Source: Pseudopedobacter sp037968815
GTDB lineage: Bacteria; Bacteroidota; Bacteroidia; Sphingobacteriales; Sphingobacteriaceae
DNA length: 64,000 bases
Assembly (NCBI GenBank): GCA_037968815.1
Contig: JBBKWF010000012.1
Span: 62,001-126,000, forward strand
Direction: 5' to 3'
Part shown: piece by piece, positions 8,241 through 15,997 of the stretch
Layout of the letters: each line of letters begins with the position of its first letter
How positions within the stretch are numbered: the first letter of the stretch is position 1
The notes under the pieces: generated by a model
Told to the model about the DNA's origin: nothing
The model's database searches: none
Seen by the model: the letters and a program-made list of their open reading frames with translations, nothing else
Translations under genes and position numbers: made by a program

Positions 8241-8335
8241 GTTAGGTTTTGGTTTGTTAGTTTGTTAGATTATTTACTGCTTCTAGTAAAGTATGCAACC
8301 CTAACTACCTAACCAACCAACCATCTAACTACCTA
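8241..8335. repeat. Inverted repeat between hisG and hisD
   Basis: The left arm (8241-8268) is rich in GTTAG/GTTTG steps, and the right arm (8301-8333) is rich in the complements CTAAC/CCAAC, so the whole gap can fold into one long imperfect hairpin in the his mRNA. The hisG stop codon (TAG on the minus strand, 8333-8335) lies at its edge. This is an interspersed repeat or an mRNA stability element; no protein is encoded. Confidence 0.55.
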
Positions 8336-9184
8336 TAATATAATTTTTTCTATAGGCATCACCACTATCCCTTGTGCGCCAGCAGTTTTTAACTCGTTAA
8401 TGTGATTCCAAAAATCTATTTCCGGAATTACAGTGTGCACAGCAACCCAACCTTCTTCTGCTAGTGGCAAAACAGACGGGCTTTTAACTCCTGGAAGTAA
8501 AGCTAAAACTTTATCTAAATTGGCTTTCTCTACATTTAGAACTACATATTTAGTTTCTTTTGCTCGCATTACTGATTGTATGCGCTGTACTAGTTCTGCT
8601 ACTAAAGCATCAGTTTCAACACCTTTACGGCCTATTAAAACTGCTTCTGAAGACATTACATCTGCAAAAGGTTTTAATCCGTTACTACGTAAAGTACCAC
8701 CGGTTGATACGATATCAAAAATAGCATCGGATAAACCTAAACCTGGTGAAATTTCTACTGATCCAGAGATCATTTTAATCTCTGACTTTATACCTTGTTT
8801 AGCTAAAAACTTTTCTAAAATAACAGGGTAGGAGGTTGCAATAGACTTTCCGTCTAAATCAGCAACAGTTTCTATTTTACTATCGTTTGGAACGGCTAAT
8901 TTTAATTTGCATTTTCCAAAACCTAAACGCTGTAGGTAAGTTACGTCAACATCAGTTTCGGCAATGCCGTTTTCGCCCACGATACCAATGTCCGCAATAC
9001 CGTCTTGTACGTATTCTGGAATATCATCATCTCTTAAAAAAAGAATTTCAAGAGGGAAGTTTGATACTTGGGTAATTAACGAGCTTTTATAGTTTTCGAA
9101 AGAAAGTCCACAATTTTTTAACAGTTCTACAGATTTGTCATTTAATCTGCCAGATTTCTGGATAGCAATTTTTAAAGTTTTCAA
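8333..9184 (-). CDS. hisG: HisG: ATP phosphoribosyltransferase (long form)
   Basis: HisG starts histidine synthesis by joining ATP to PRPP and is normally feedback-inhibited by histidine. At 283 aa this is the long form with its own C-terminal regulatory domain (about residues 210-283, PLAEEGWVAVHTVIPEIDFWNHINELKTAGAQG...), so no HisZ partner is needed. The catalytic domain starts LKIAIQKSGRLNDKS and holds GIADIGIVGENGI and SGSVEISPGLGLSDAI, the PRPP loop. The start codon is TTG on the minus strand at 9184-9182. It is the first enzyme gene behind the histidine-rich leader peptide. Confidence 0.96.
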   Translation of the reverse strand: MKTLKIAIQKSGRLNDKSVELLKNCGLSFENYKSSLITQVSNFPLEILFLRDDDIPEYVQDGIADIGIVGENGIAETDVDVTYLQRLGFGKCKLKLAVPNDSKIETVADLDGKSIATSYPVILEKFLAKQGIKSEIKMISGSVEISPGLGLSDAIFDIVSTGGTLRSNGLKPFADVMSSEAVLIGRKGVETDALVAELVQRIQSVMRAKETKYVVLNVEKANLDKVLALLPGVKSPSVLPLAEEGWVAVHTVIPEIDFWNHINELKTAGAQGIVVMPIEKIIL

Positions 9185-9224
9185 GATTTTTATGTATTAA
9201 TAAAAGACTAAAGAATGAGAATGG

Positions 9225-9245
9225 AAAAGTTTTGACGTACAAAAC
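9225..9245 (-). terminator. Possible attenuator hairpin in the his leader
   Basis: Read on the minus strand, GTTTTG, a 5-nt loop and CAAAAC make a perfect 6-bp stem (9245-9229), followed by TTTTCC. It lies between the leader peptide stop and hisG, where a transcription attenuator is expected. The stem has few G-C pairs, so it is weak. A competing hairpin, CATCGC-TAAG-GCGGTG, covers the leader stop codon just upstream. Confidence 0.4.
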
Positions 9246-9265
9246 ATACAATATATAACACCGCC

Positions 9266-9310
9266 TTAGCGATGATGTAAATGATGTGTTGGTTTCAAAA
9301 TTAATTTCAT
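9266..9310 (-). CDS. hisL: His operon leader peptide
   Basis: A 14-codon frame on the minus strand (ATG at 9310, TAA at 9268-9266) encodes MKLILKPTHHLHHR. Four of the last six residues are histidine. It sits between a consensus promoter and hisG, about 80 nt before the hisG start. This is the arrangement of a histidine attenuation leader: ribosome stalling at the His codons when charged tRNA-His is scarce would favour expression of the operon. The histidine cluster and position are seen directly; the mechanism is inferred from other his leaders. The RNA fold downstream is not a textbook strong terminator. Confidence 0.72.
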   Translation of the reverse strand: MKLILKPTHHLHHR

Positions 9311-9353
9311 GTCTTTTTTAATATTTCTAAGGAGAGATATTATATATGTATCA

Positions 9354-9383
9354 CAAATATAAGAAGCTTGTGGGGATAATCAA
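9354..9383 (-). promoter_or_regulatory. Promoter of the his operon
   Basis: On the minus strand TTG (9383-9381), 19 nt and TATATTTG (9361-9354) match the Bacteroidota housekeeping sigma consensus (TTG at -33, TAnnTTTG at -7) exactly. Transcription should begin near 9350, leaving about 40 nt before the leader peptide ATG at 9310. Confidence 0.8.
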
Positions 9384-9512
9384 GTTTTTAAGAGGATAAA
9401 AACAATGATATTTATCAGAAAATGGTAGAAAGCTCGATTTAACAAAAAAACATACTATGGGAGTAAATAGAAATGTAGTTTGGTGTTTTATTGGAGGTTT
9501 ATAAAATAAACC

Positions 9513-9540
9513 GCAGAGTCCCTGAAAAAGGAGACTCTGC
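9513..9540. terminator. Inverted repeat, possible terminator
   Basis: GCAGAGTC (9513-9520) and GACTCTGC (9533-9540) form a perfect 8-bp stem with a 12-nt loop. No run of T follows closely on either strand. It lies between the his promoter and the end of the anti-sigma gene and may separate the two transcription units. The remaining DNA of the 9185-9628 gap shows nothing else recognisable. Confidence 0.45.
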
Positions 9541-9570
9541 TTGGACTTTAAGGCAACACTTCTTTTTAAT

Positions 9571-9606
9571 AAAAAACCCAAAATCTATTTTCAAGATTTT
9601 GGGTTT
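9571..9606 (-). terminator. Rho-independent terminator of the sigma/anti-sigma operon
   Basis: AAACCCAAAATCT (9574-9586) and AGATTTTGGGTTT (9594-9606) make a perfect 13-bp stem with a 7-nt loop. On the minus strand the stem is followed by a T run (the A run at 9571-9576). It lies just behind the anti-sigma gene stop at 9629. Confidence 0.85.
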
Positions 9607-9628
9607 ATATGCTTTATAATGGATGAAT

Positions 9629-10471
9629 TTAAATATTTCCTATCACCATTAGTTTTTCTAAAGTCGGGTTAACACTTCCGCCTCTTGGCTCAAGTGTTAC
9701 TGCGAATGTTTGTGCAGTGCCTATTGATTTCATGTTTTTAAGTCCAATTTCTCCATCAGCCATATCAAATACACCAAGGTCTACAGGTTTCCCATCTACC
9801 AAAGCCCAAAGTTGATATTGATGTTGCTCATCATTTTTAGGCATATTCATGCTGGTGAAATCAAGCATTACCTTTTGTTCTTTGGCATTAAAAGCCACCA
9901 TAATGTTTGAACTTGGAGAATTGTCTGTTCCTTTTAGCGCAACCATTTTCACATCAGGGTTTGTTAAAACCTTAATAGACTCGTTGCTAGTGTTTACTTT
10001 TTGGTCTAAATAATTTACCTGATTAGCAAATGTTTGATTGCTACTTTGTAGTTGAGCAATTTGCTGTCTGCTGTCTTTTAAACTGCCAGATAAGTTAATA
10101 ATAGCAACAATACTAAGTACTAACAAAGCCAAACTGGCTGCAAAAGAATACTTGTAAAAATTTAATTTGTTAGTATTTAAAGGAACAACTTTAGCTTCGT
10201 TAACAGAAGGAGTAGCTAATGGTGCAGTAAGTTCTTCTTCGTCTGCAAATTTTATTTGACTAAAAAAGTTCTCTTTAACTTTTGCAGATGGTTCCACCTC
10301 AAAATCTAACGACACATCCATCATCACTTTCTCAATCTCCTCCAATTCGGCTTTTACCTCTGGATGGAGCTTAGACATCGCCTCAACTGCTGTTCTTTCT
10401 TCAGCACTAAGGTCTCCTAAAACATAAAGTTCTAAAATGCCCGATTCGATATATGTTCTAATGTTTTCCAC
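9629..10471 (-). CDS. Anti-sigma factor, RskA-like
   Basis: A 280-aa membrane protein directly following an ECF sigma gene (stop and start adjacent). The N-terminal cytoplasmic part (residues 1 to about 105) has the LELYVLGDLSAEERTAVEAM helix typical of anti-sigma domains, then one transmembrane helix (about 108-128, YSFAASLALLVLSIVAIINL), a short coiled stretch rich in Q and N (about 130-160) and a C-terminal anti-sigma-K domain ending with LEPRGGSVNPTLEKLMVIG. It should hold the sigma factor at the membrane until a signal releases it. The signal and targets cannot be read from the sequence. Confidence 0.88.
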   Translation of the reverse strand: MENIRTYIESGILELYVLGDLSAEERTAVEAMSKLHPEVKAELEEIEKVMMDVSLDFEVEPSAKVKENFFSQIKFADEEELTAPLATPSVNEAKVVPLNTNKLNFYKYSFAASLALLVLSIVAIINLSGSLKDSRQQIAQLQSSNQTFANQVNYLDQKVNTSNESIKVLTNPDVKMVALKGTDNSPSSNIMVAFNAKEQKVMLDFTSMNMPKNDEQHQYQLWALVDGKPVDLGVFDMADGEIGLKNMKSIGTAQTFAVTLEPRGGSVNPTLEKLMVIGNI

Positions 10472-11023
10472 CTATTTAAAATATTTTCTCAGTTCTATAA
10501 TACCCATTCTTAACCTTGTTTTAACAGTACCTAATGGCATTGCTAATTCTTCTGCGACTTCTACATGCGTGTATCCTTGAAAATAAATCATCTCAACAAT
10601 GATTTTTTGTTCAGGTTTTAGCTTTTGTAAAAGATCTTTAACACCTACTAACTCTGGCTTGTATTCTGAGTTTCGTTGAATGTCAATTGAATTTACGTGG
10701 TTTTCTAAGTCTTGGTTTTTAGAATGATTTCTATAATCCTTAGATCTAACTTTATCAATAGATAAATTACGTACAACGTTTACCATCCAGGTGAAAAGGC
10801 GTCCTTTAGAGGGGGCGTATTGCTGAATAGAGTTCCAAATTTTAACCAGACCTTCTTGTAATACATCTTCAGCAATTTCTCTATCGGCAATTACTCTTTG
10901 TATAATGCCCATCAATGAGCCTGAATACATACTGTAAAGAGCTTCGGCACCGATTTTTTTTTGCTGCTTTAAGGCAATAACCAATTCAGGCTCTTCTAGA
11001 AATACTTTGTTGTTTTTTATCAC
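10472..11023 (-). CDS. ECF RNA polymerase sigma factor
   Basis: A 183-aa sigma-70 family protein. Region 2 (about residues 25-95) includes DREIAEDVLQEGLVKIWNSI and GRLFTWMVNVVRNLSIDKVRS, and region 4 (about 125-180) the helix-turn-helix QGYTHVEVAEELAMPLGTVKTRLR. It is the first gene of a two-gene unit with its anti-sigma factor, whose start codon follows immediately. The closest known arrangement is SigK/RskA. It is not adjacent to a FecR or SusC gene, so it is not of the FecI-like polysaccharide type. Confidence 0.93.
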   Translation of the reverse strand: MIKNNKVFLEEPELVIALKQQKKIGAEALYSMYSGSLMGIIQRVIADREIAEDVLQEGLVKIWNSIQQYAPSKGRLFTWMVNVVRNLSIDKVRSKDYRNHSKNQDLENHVNSIDIQRNSEYKPELVGVKDLLQKLKPEQKIIVEMIYFQGYTHVEVAEELAMPLGTVKTRLRMGIIELRKYFK

Positions 11024-11046
11024 AATTGGTGTAAGATAAATAGGAT

Positions 11047-11928
11047 TTACTGAAAATCAAATAAGTGTTTCTCAGCATGATACGAAGACCGTACCAAAGG
11101 GCCACTTTCTACGTATTTAAATCCCATTTCTCTGCCTTTTTCTTTATAAAAGGCAAATTGGTCTGGATGAATCCAGTCTATAACCGGGTGATGGTTCTTT
11201 GTTGGTTGTAAATATTGACCTATTGTTAGTACATGAACGCCTGCAGTTTTTAAATCTTGCATAGTTTCTAATACGTCAGCCTCTGTTTCGCCTAAGCCTA
11301 ACATAATTCCTGATTTTGTACGTAAACCAAACTCAGAGATACGTTGTAAACATTCCATGCTACGGTCGTACTTTGCCTGTACCCTTACTTCTTTTGTAAG
11401 TCGGCGTACTGTTTCAATGTTATGCGAAACCACTTCTGGTCTTTCTTCACAAACTCGGTATAAATTATCCCAAACTCCTTTAAAGTCAGGAATTAATGTT
11501 TCCATTGTTGTCTGTGGACTTTCTCTGCGGATAGCGCTAATGGTTTCTGCCCATATAATTGAACCACCATCTTTTAAATCATCACGATCTACGGAAGTGA
11601 TTACGGCGTGTTTAACCGTCATTAACTTAATTGAATTTGCTACACGGTTTGGCTCATCTAAATCTACAGCTAATGGTCTGCCTGTTGTAACTGCACAAAA
11701 AGAACATGAACGAGTGCAAATATTACCTAAAATCATGAAAGTAGCAGTTCCAGCACCCCAACACTCGCCCATATTAGGGCAGTTACCGCTTTCGCAGATG
11801 GTGTGGAGTTTATGCTCATCCACTATCTCTCTTACCTGGGCATATTCTTTACCTATGGGTAATCTTACTCTTAACCAATCGGGTTTGCGTTGTGCTTGAT
11901 TTGCCGGAATTACAGGAAGTTCAATCAT
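11047..11928 (-). CDS. lipA: Lipoyl synthase
   Basis: LipA inserts two sulfur atoms into octanoyl groups on lipoyl domains, using two iron-sulfur clusters. The auxiliary cluster cysteines are in CESGNCPNMGEC and the radical-SAM cluster cysteines in CTRSCSFC; the C-terminal serine region RSSYHAE is present. I place the start at the ATG at 11928 (MIELPVIPANQAQRKPDWLR), which matches the family N terminus. An ATG further upstream at 11976 would add 16 hydrophobic residues with no family counterpart and lies upstream of a likely promoter. From 11928 the protein has 293 aa, the usual length. Confidence 0.95.
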   Translation of the reverse strand: MIELPVIPANQAQRKPDWLRVRLPIGKEYAQVREIVDEHKLHTICESGNCPNMGECWGAGTATFMILGNICTRSCSFCAVTTGRPLAVDLDEPNRVANSIKLMTVKHAVITSVDRDDLKDGGSIIWAETISAIRRESPQTTMETLIPDFKGVWDNLYRVCEERPEVVSHNIETVRRLTKEVRVQAKYDRSMECLQRISEFGLRTKSGIMLGLGETEADVLETMQDLKTAGVHVLTIGQYLQPTKNHHPVIDWIHPDQFAFYKEKGREMGFKYVESGPLVRSSYHAEKHLFDFQ

Positions 11929-11932
11929 AAAG

Positions 11933-11961
11933 CAAAAGTACATATTGTTTAAAATAAACAA
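11933..11961 (-). promoter_or_regulatory. Promoter of lipA, possibly giving a leaderless mRNA
   Basis: On the minus strand TTG (11961-11959), 18 nt and TACTTTTG (11940-11933) fit the Bacteroidota promoter consensus. Only CTTT separates the -7 box from the ATG at 11928, so the transcript would begin at or next to the start codon. This also argues against the upstream ATG at 11976. Confidence 0.6.
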
Positions 11962-12048
11962 TGTGTGTTTTATCATTTATTTAGACAAACACTGAGGTTT
12001 TTTAGCTTTTTAGCCGTGAATTTTACAGTAGATACAGAAAATAGAGAA

Positions 12049-12065
12049 AAGGCTTGGAAAGCCTT
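12049..12065 (-). terminator. Terminator behind the response regulator gene
   Basis: Read on the minus strand, AAGGCTT, a 3-nt loop and AAGCCTT form a perfect stem followed by TTCTCT. A second, overlapping stem (arms 12059-12067 and 12079-12087) reaches into the stop codon of the regulator gene. The rest of the 11977-12085 gap is empty. Confidence 0.6.
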
Positions 12066-12085
12066 AAATTTTTAAAACTTAAGGC

Positions 12086-12775
12086 TTATACTGTTTCAAA
12101 CTTATAACCAACGCCTTTAACGGTGGTTACATAATCGTTTCCTAGTTTTTCGCGTAATTTTCTGATGTGGACATCAATGGTTCTGTGGGTAACAACAACA
12201 GAGTCTTCCCAAATACTGCTTAAAATTGCTTCGCGAGTATAAACTTTTCCTGGTTTTGATGCTAAAAGGTGTAGTAATTCGAACTCTTTTTTGGCTAAAA
12301 CTACTTTGTTCCCGTTCTGGAAAACCAAAAAAGCATCTCTATCAATTACTAAATCAGCTATTTCTAGTTTTTCTTCGGTAATATCTTCGGGTTGTAGGTT
12401 GCGTCTTAAAATGGCGTTTATTCTGCTTAATAAAGCTCTAGGTTTAATTGGTTTTGCGATGTAATCATCAGCACCAACGTTAAAACCAGCAATTTCAGAG
12501 TATTCTTCGCTACGGGCAGTTAAAAAAACCACGAAAGTATTCTTAAACTCGGGCATTGTTCTTAATACCCTGCAGGTTTCAATGCCATCCATTTTCGGCA
12601 TCATTACGTCTAATATGATTAAATCAGGGGAGCATTTTTTTGCTTCCTCTACTGCTTCCTTTCCGTTTTTTGCAGTATAAACTATATAGCCATCTTTTTT
12701 CAAAGTATACTCTATCAGTTCTAGGATGTCTGGCTCGTCATCAACAACTAAAATTTTTTGCTTGTTAGTACTCAT
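12086..12775 (-). CDS. OmpR/PhoB-family response regulator
   Basis: A two-domain regulator. The receiver (about residues 5-122) has the acidic pair in VVDDEP, the phospho-acceptor Asp in LIILDVMMPKMDG (residue 56), Thr in FLTAR and Lys in YIAKP. The C-terminal winged helix (about 140-229) shows LAKKEFELLHLLASKPGKVYTREAIL and the HRTIDVHIRKLREKLG recognition helix. I place the start at 12775 (MSTNKQKILVV); an in-frame ATG at 12793 would add six residues. No histidine kinase gene is next to it, so its partner is encoded elsewhere. PhoB-like function is possible but not shown. Confidence 0.92.
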   Translation of the reverse strand: MSTNKQKILVVDDEPDILELIEYTLKKDGYIVYTAKNGKEAVEEAKKCSPDLIILDVMMPKMDGIETCRVLRTMPEFKNTFVVFLTARSEEYSEIAGFNVGADDYIAKPIKPRALLSRINAILRRNLQPEDITEEKLEIADLVIDRDAFLVFQNGNKVVLAKKEFELLHLLASKPGKVYTREAILSSIWEDSVVVTHRTIDVHIRKLREKLGNDYVTTVKGVGYKFETV

Positions 12776-12884
12776 AAAATCTATTTGGCTCAAATTTACA
12801 AGCTTTATTATTGATATTGTTAAGCTAGTGTTAACAGACTGTTAAAGTATTGTACAGTTGATTTTAAAGTTACATTTTTTTAAC

Positions 12885-14006
12885 TTACAATGTTTTCTCT
12901 AAAAACTGATTAAGTTGTTCTCCTCTTAAATTTTTAGCAATAATTTTGCCAGTAGGGTCAATTAAGAAAGAAGCTGGAATTGCACTTACATTGTATGATA
13001 AAGCAGTAGGAGAGTCCCATTGTCTTAACTCCGAAACTTGTGCCCAATCTAATTTATCGGTAACAATTGCTTTTTTCCAAGCATCCTCGCTATCATCTAA
13101 AGAGAAACCTAAAACAGTAAAGTTTTTGTCTTTAAAGCGATGGTAACTAGCTACTAAGTTTGGGTTTTCTTGACGACATGGTGCACACCATGATGCCCAA
13201 AAATCAATCAATACATATTTACCTTTGAAATCAGAGAGTTTAATGATTTTTCCTTCCGGACTTAATGCTGAGATAGTTGGAGCCTGACTGCCAATTGCCG
13301 TTTTTTGGTTGGCTTCCATTTGTAAAGCGAAAGATTTTATTGCCGAATTATTTGGGAAAGTTTCTTTTGCTTCTTTACTATATGCAATTAATTTGCCTTC
13401 GTAATCGTCATGAGGCATTCCCATCATAATGTTAGCTGCAAAAAACGCAGTCATTGATTTTTTGTTTTTATCGATAAATGCCATCGACTGCTCTAAAAAA
13501 GGTTTTGCTATTACCTGAGACTTCATGTTGTACTCTGCAATAATCTCATTTTTTTTATCCTGATTGGCAGTAATCATTTTACTATACCGTTCTGCTAGTT
13601 GACCGTTTTTTTGGCTGTAATCAGCAGTTATTTTGTTGTATTCAGTAATTTTATCAGCTTCATCAGAACCTTTTATTTCGTAGCTTCCGGTTGGGTGGCT
13701 TAAATCTGCTTTAAGTTCAATCTTATCACCATTTTCTGCAATCACAAAAAATGCTCTTTGGCCTACAGCTACTTGGTAAAACTCTGGGCTTGCATTTTTT
13801 GATTTTAAAGTGAATTCTTTGTCTTCATTTAAAAAAGTGGAGTCAATAGGTACCATCTGTCCAAAAGTATCCAACTCTAGTAAATAAACCTTTTTTGCTT
13901 CGCCTATGTTTGTAAATGAACCTTTAATATTGAATTCATCTTTATTTGAACATGAAACTGCAAACAGCGCTACTCCAAATAATCCTACAATTAAATGCCT
14001 TTTCAT
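12885..14006 (-). CDS. Thioredoxin-like lipoprotein with DUF4369 domain (TlpA/ResA type)
   Basis: A 373-aa exported protein. It starts with a lipoprotein signal (MKRHLIVGLFGVALFAVSCS, lipobox Cys 19), followed by a DUF4369 domain (about 25-115), a helical middle, and a C-terminal thioredoxin-like domain (about 237-373) with the redox site WASWCAPC (Cys 274 and 277) and the cis-proline in SAIPASFLIDPTGKI. It should reduce or exchange disulfides, or deliver electrons, in the periplasm. It overlaps the end of gatB by 4 nt, so it is co-transcribed with it, although the functions are not related. Confidence 0.92.
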   Translation of the reverse strand: MKRHLIVGLFGVALFAVSCSNKDEFNIKGSFTNIGEAKKVYLLELDTFGQMVPIDSTFLNEDKEFTLKSKNASPEFYQVAVGQRAFFVIAENGDKIELKADLSHPTGSYEIKGSDEADKITEYNKITADYSQKNGQLAERYSKMITANQDKKNEIIAEYNMKSQVIAKPFLEQSMAFIDKNKKSMTAFFAANIMMGMPHDDYEGKLIAYSKEAKETFPNNSAIKSFALQMEANQKTAIGSQAPTISALSPEGKIIKLSDFKGKYVLIDFWASWCAPCRQENPNLVASYHRFKDKNFTVLGFSLDDSEDAWKKAIVTDKLDWAQVSELRQWDSPTALSYNVSAIPASFLIDPTGKIIAKNLRGEQLNQFLEKTL

Positions 14007-15472
14007 TTTGTACTTTCTAATTTTTCAATAATTAACTGATTTGCTTGTTTAGGGTCTAATTTTCCATGAGATAATTTCATCACCTCACCCATAAACAATC
14101 CTATAACTCCTTTTTTACCGTTATGGTATTCCTTTACCTTATCGGGAAACTTTTCTAACGCTGCCGTGATAAAACCATCTAGTTCGTTATCACATTTTTT
14201 ATGGACTAAGTTCAACTCTTCCATTAAATCTGCAACTTTAGCATCCGGACGTAAAGCAAGTGCTGCAAATAATTTGTTTTTTGCTTGACTGTTGTTAATT
14301 TCTTTGAGCTCAATAAGGTTAATAATCGCTGCGATTTCTTTGGCAGGGATGTCTAAGTCGCTGAAATTTTGCTGTTTATCGTTTAAATATGATTTAAGCG
14401 TACCCATTATCCAATTGGATGCCATTTTGTGGTTTTTGGTATGCTTAGTAAGCTCTAAAAAATAATCTGCCATTGATTTTTCTGCAGTAAGCACCAAAGC
14501 ATCATAAGCAGGTAAGCCCATCTCTTTAGTGAACTTCTGGTACAACTCTTCAGGTAAAGCAGGCATATTTGCTTTGATGGCTTCTAAAAACTCATCAGAA
14601 ATTACCATTGGTAATAAATCTGGCTCTGGGAAATAACGGTAATCATTTGCCATTTCTTTGGAGCGTAAAGGAGTAGTTTTTCCAGTTACGGCATCAAAGT
14701 TTAAGGTGTTTTGATCAATAGTTTCACCTTTGTTAATCAGCTTAATTTGGCGATCAATTTCATGCTCAATTGCTCTTTGAACATTTTTTATTGAATTTAG
14801 ATTTTTAACCTCGCAACGGTTACCTAATTTAGTTTCGCCTTTTAAACGTACAGAAACGTTGGCATCGCAACGCATGGAGCCTTCCTCCATATTACCGTCG
14901 CAAATATTAAGGTAACGTACTAATTTTCTTAACTCACCTAGATAAGCGGCTGCTTCTTCGCCAGAACTAAGCATTGGCTCGGTAACAACTTCTAATAGCG
15001 CTACGCCAGCTCGGTTTAAATCTATGTAAGAATAATCCTTATGCATGTCATGGATGCTTTTTCCGGCATCTTCTTCCATGTGGATTCTGTTTAAAATAAT
15101 ATCTTTTTCTTCGCCGTTTTCTAAGCGGATTTTAAGCTTTCCACCTAAACAAATAGGCTCGTTATCTTGCGTAATTTGGTATCCCTTAGGTAAATCTGCG
15201 TAGAAATAGTTTTTACGATCGAAAAAATTGTAACGATTAATTTCACTATCAATAGCCACACCTAATTTAACAGCATATTCAACTGTTTTTTCATTAGTTA
15301 AAGGCAATGCACCTGGCAAACCTAAGGATACCGAACTGATATTTTGATTGGGTAAATTGCCAAAACTGGCTGAATCTGAACAAAATGCTTTTGATGCGGT
15401 AGATAGTTGAACGTGTACTTCTAAACCGATAACGGCTTCAAATTGTTCGAAATTGTTTATAATTTGATTCAT
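14003..15472 (-). CDS. gatB: Asp-tRNA(Asn)/Glu-tRNA(Gln) amidotransferase subunit B
   Basis: GatB binds misacylated Glu-tRNA(Gln) or Asp-tRNA(Asn), activates the carboxylate and accepts ammonia from GatA. The 489-aa protein has the typical FEAVIGLEVHVQL start, GLPGALP and YFYADLPKGYQITQ catalytic-cradle motifs, the MRCDANVSVR stretch, and the C-terminal helical and YqeY-like tail domain (about 330-489, ending KANQLIIEKLES). gatA and gatC are not in this window. It is the first gene of a two-gene unit with the thioredoxin-like lipoprotein. Confidence 0.97.
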   Translation of the reverse strand: MNQIINNFEQFEAVIGLEVHVQLSTASKAFCSDSASFGNLPNQNISSVSLGLPGALPLTNEKTVEYAVKLGVAIDSEINRYNFFDRKNYFYADLPKGYQITQDNEPICLGGKLKIRLENGEEKDIILNRIHMEEDAGKSIHDMHKDYSYIDLNRAGVALLEVVTEPMLSSGEEAAAYLGELRKLVRYLNICDGNMEEGSMRCDANVSVRLKGETKLGNRCEVKNLNSIKNVQRAIEHEIDRQIKLINKGETIDQNTLNFDAVTGKTTPLRSKEMANDYRYFPEPDLLPMVISDEFLEAIKANMPALPEELYQKFTKEMGLPAYDALVLTAEKSMADYFLELTKHTKNHKMASNWIMGTLKSYLNDKQQNFSDLDIPAKEIAAIINLIELKEINNSQAKNKLFAALALRPDAKVADLMEELNLVHKKCDNELDGFITAALEKFPDKVKEYHNGKKGVIGLFMGEVMKLSHGKLDPKQANQLIIEKLESTK

Positions 15473-15516
15473 TCTGTATTAAAAATTTACCAAAAGGCCT
15501 ATTTTATTGTAATTTT

Positions 15517-15524
15517 CAAATATA
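15517..15524 (-). promoter_or_regulatory. Likely -7 box of gatB
   Basis: TATATTTG on the minus strand matches the -7 consensus, 45 nt upstream of the gatB ATG. A TTG at the ideal -33 distance is not present, so support is partial. Confidence 0.4.
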
Positions 15525-15628
15525 ATTTAATTACTTACAATTGGCGAAGAAAAAAACAATATTAAATACAATGAGTTTTTTATCAAATAGCTTATTGTAT
15601 TCATTTTTCAAGAAAATAAACCAATGTT

Positions 15629-15982
15629 ATGGAAACCAAAGTTTTAACTATAGAAGATTATATTAATCAGTTTCCGGCCGAAACGCAAAACGCATTAAGT
15701 ATTATAAGAAAAGCAATCAGGAGAGTAGTACCAAAGGCTAAGGAAGAAGTGAATTATGGTATTCCCACCTTTAAACTTAGTAGTAATTTAGTACACTATG
15801 CGGCTTATAAAAAGCATATAGGCTTTTACCCAGGGACCACCGCAATACTTCATTTCGAAAATGAAATTAAGAATTACAAATATTCTAAAGGTGCTGTTCA
15901 GTTTCCGCTTGATAAAGATTTACCCATTGACTTAATAGAACGAATCACTCTTTTTTGCGTTAAAGAAATAGAAAAATGCTAA
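15629..15982 (+). CDS. DUF1801 protein (YdhG/YjbR-like fold)
   Basis: A 117-aa soluble protein with the DUF1801 pattern: an N-terminal helix (IEDYINQFPAETQNALSIIRKAIRRVVP), the NYGIPTFKLSS strand, a HIGFYPG strand and the KGAVQFPLDKDLPIDLIERIT segment. Members occur widely in Bacteroidota and have no firmly known role; some have been linked to iron metabolism because of a frataxin-like fold. It stands alone, convergent with cydB (15 nt between stops). The start codon at 15629 gives the expected N terminus. Confidence 0.85.
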   Translation: METKVLTIEDYINQFPAETQNALSIIRKAIRRVVPKAKEEVNYGIPTFKLSSNLVHYAAYKKHIGFYPGTTAILHFENEIKNYKYSKGAVQFPLDKDLPIDLIERITLFCVKEIEKC

Positions 15983-15997
15983 ACCACTGTTTTATGA

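Noticed and set aside
9351..9581. A 76-codon frame on the minus strand upstream of the his leader
   Set aside because: It runs across the his promoter and an inverted repeat, has no family resemblance and no start signal.
11357..11899. A 180-codon plus-strand frame
   Set aside because: It is antisense to lipA, whose iron-sulfur motifs are unambiguous.
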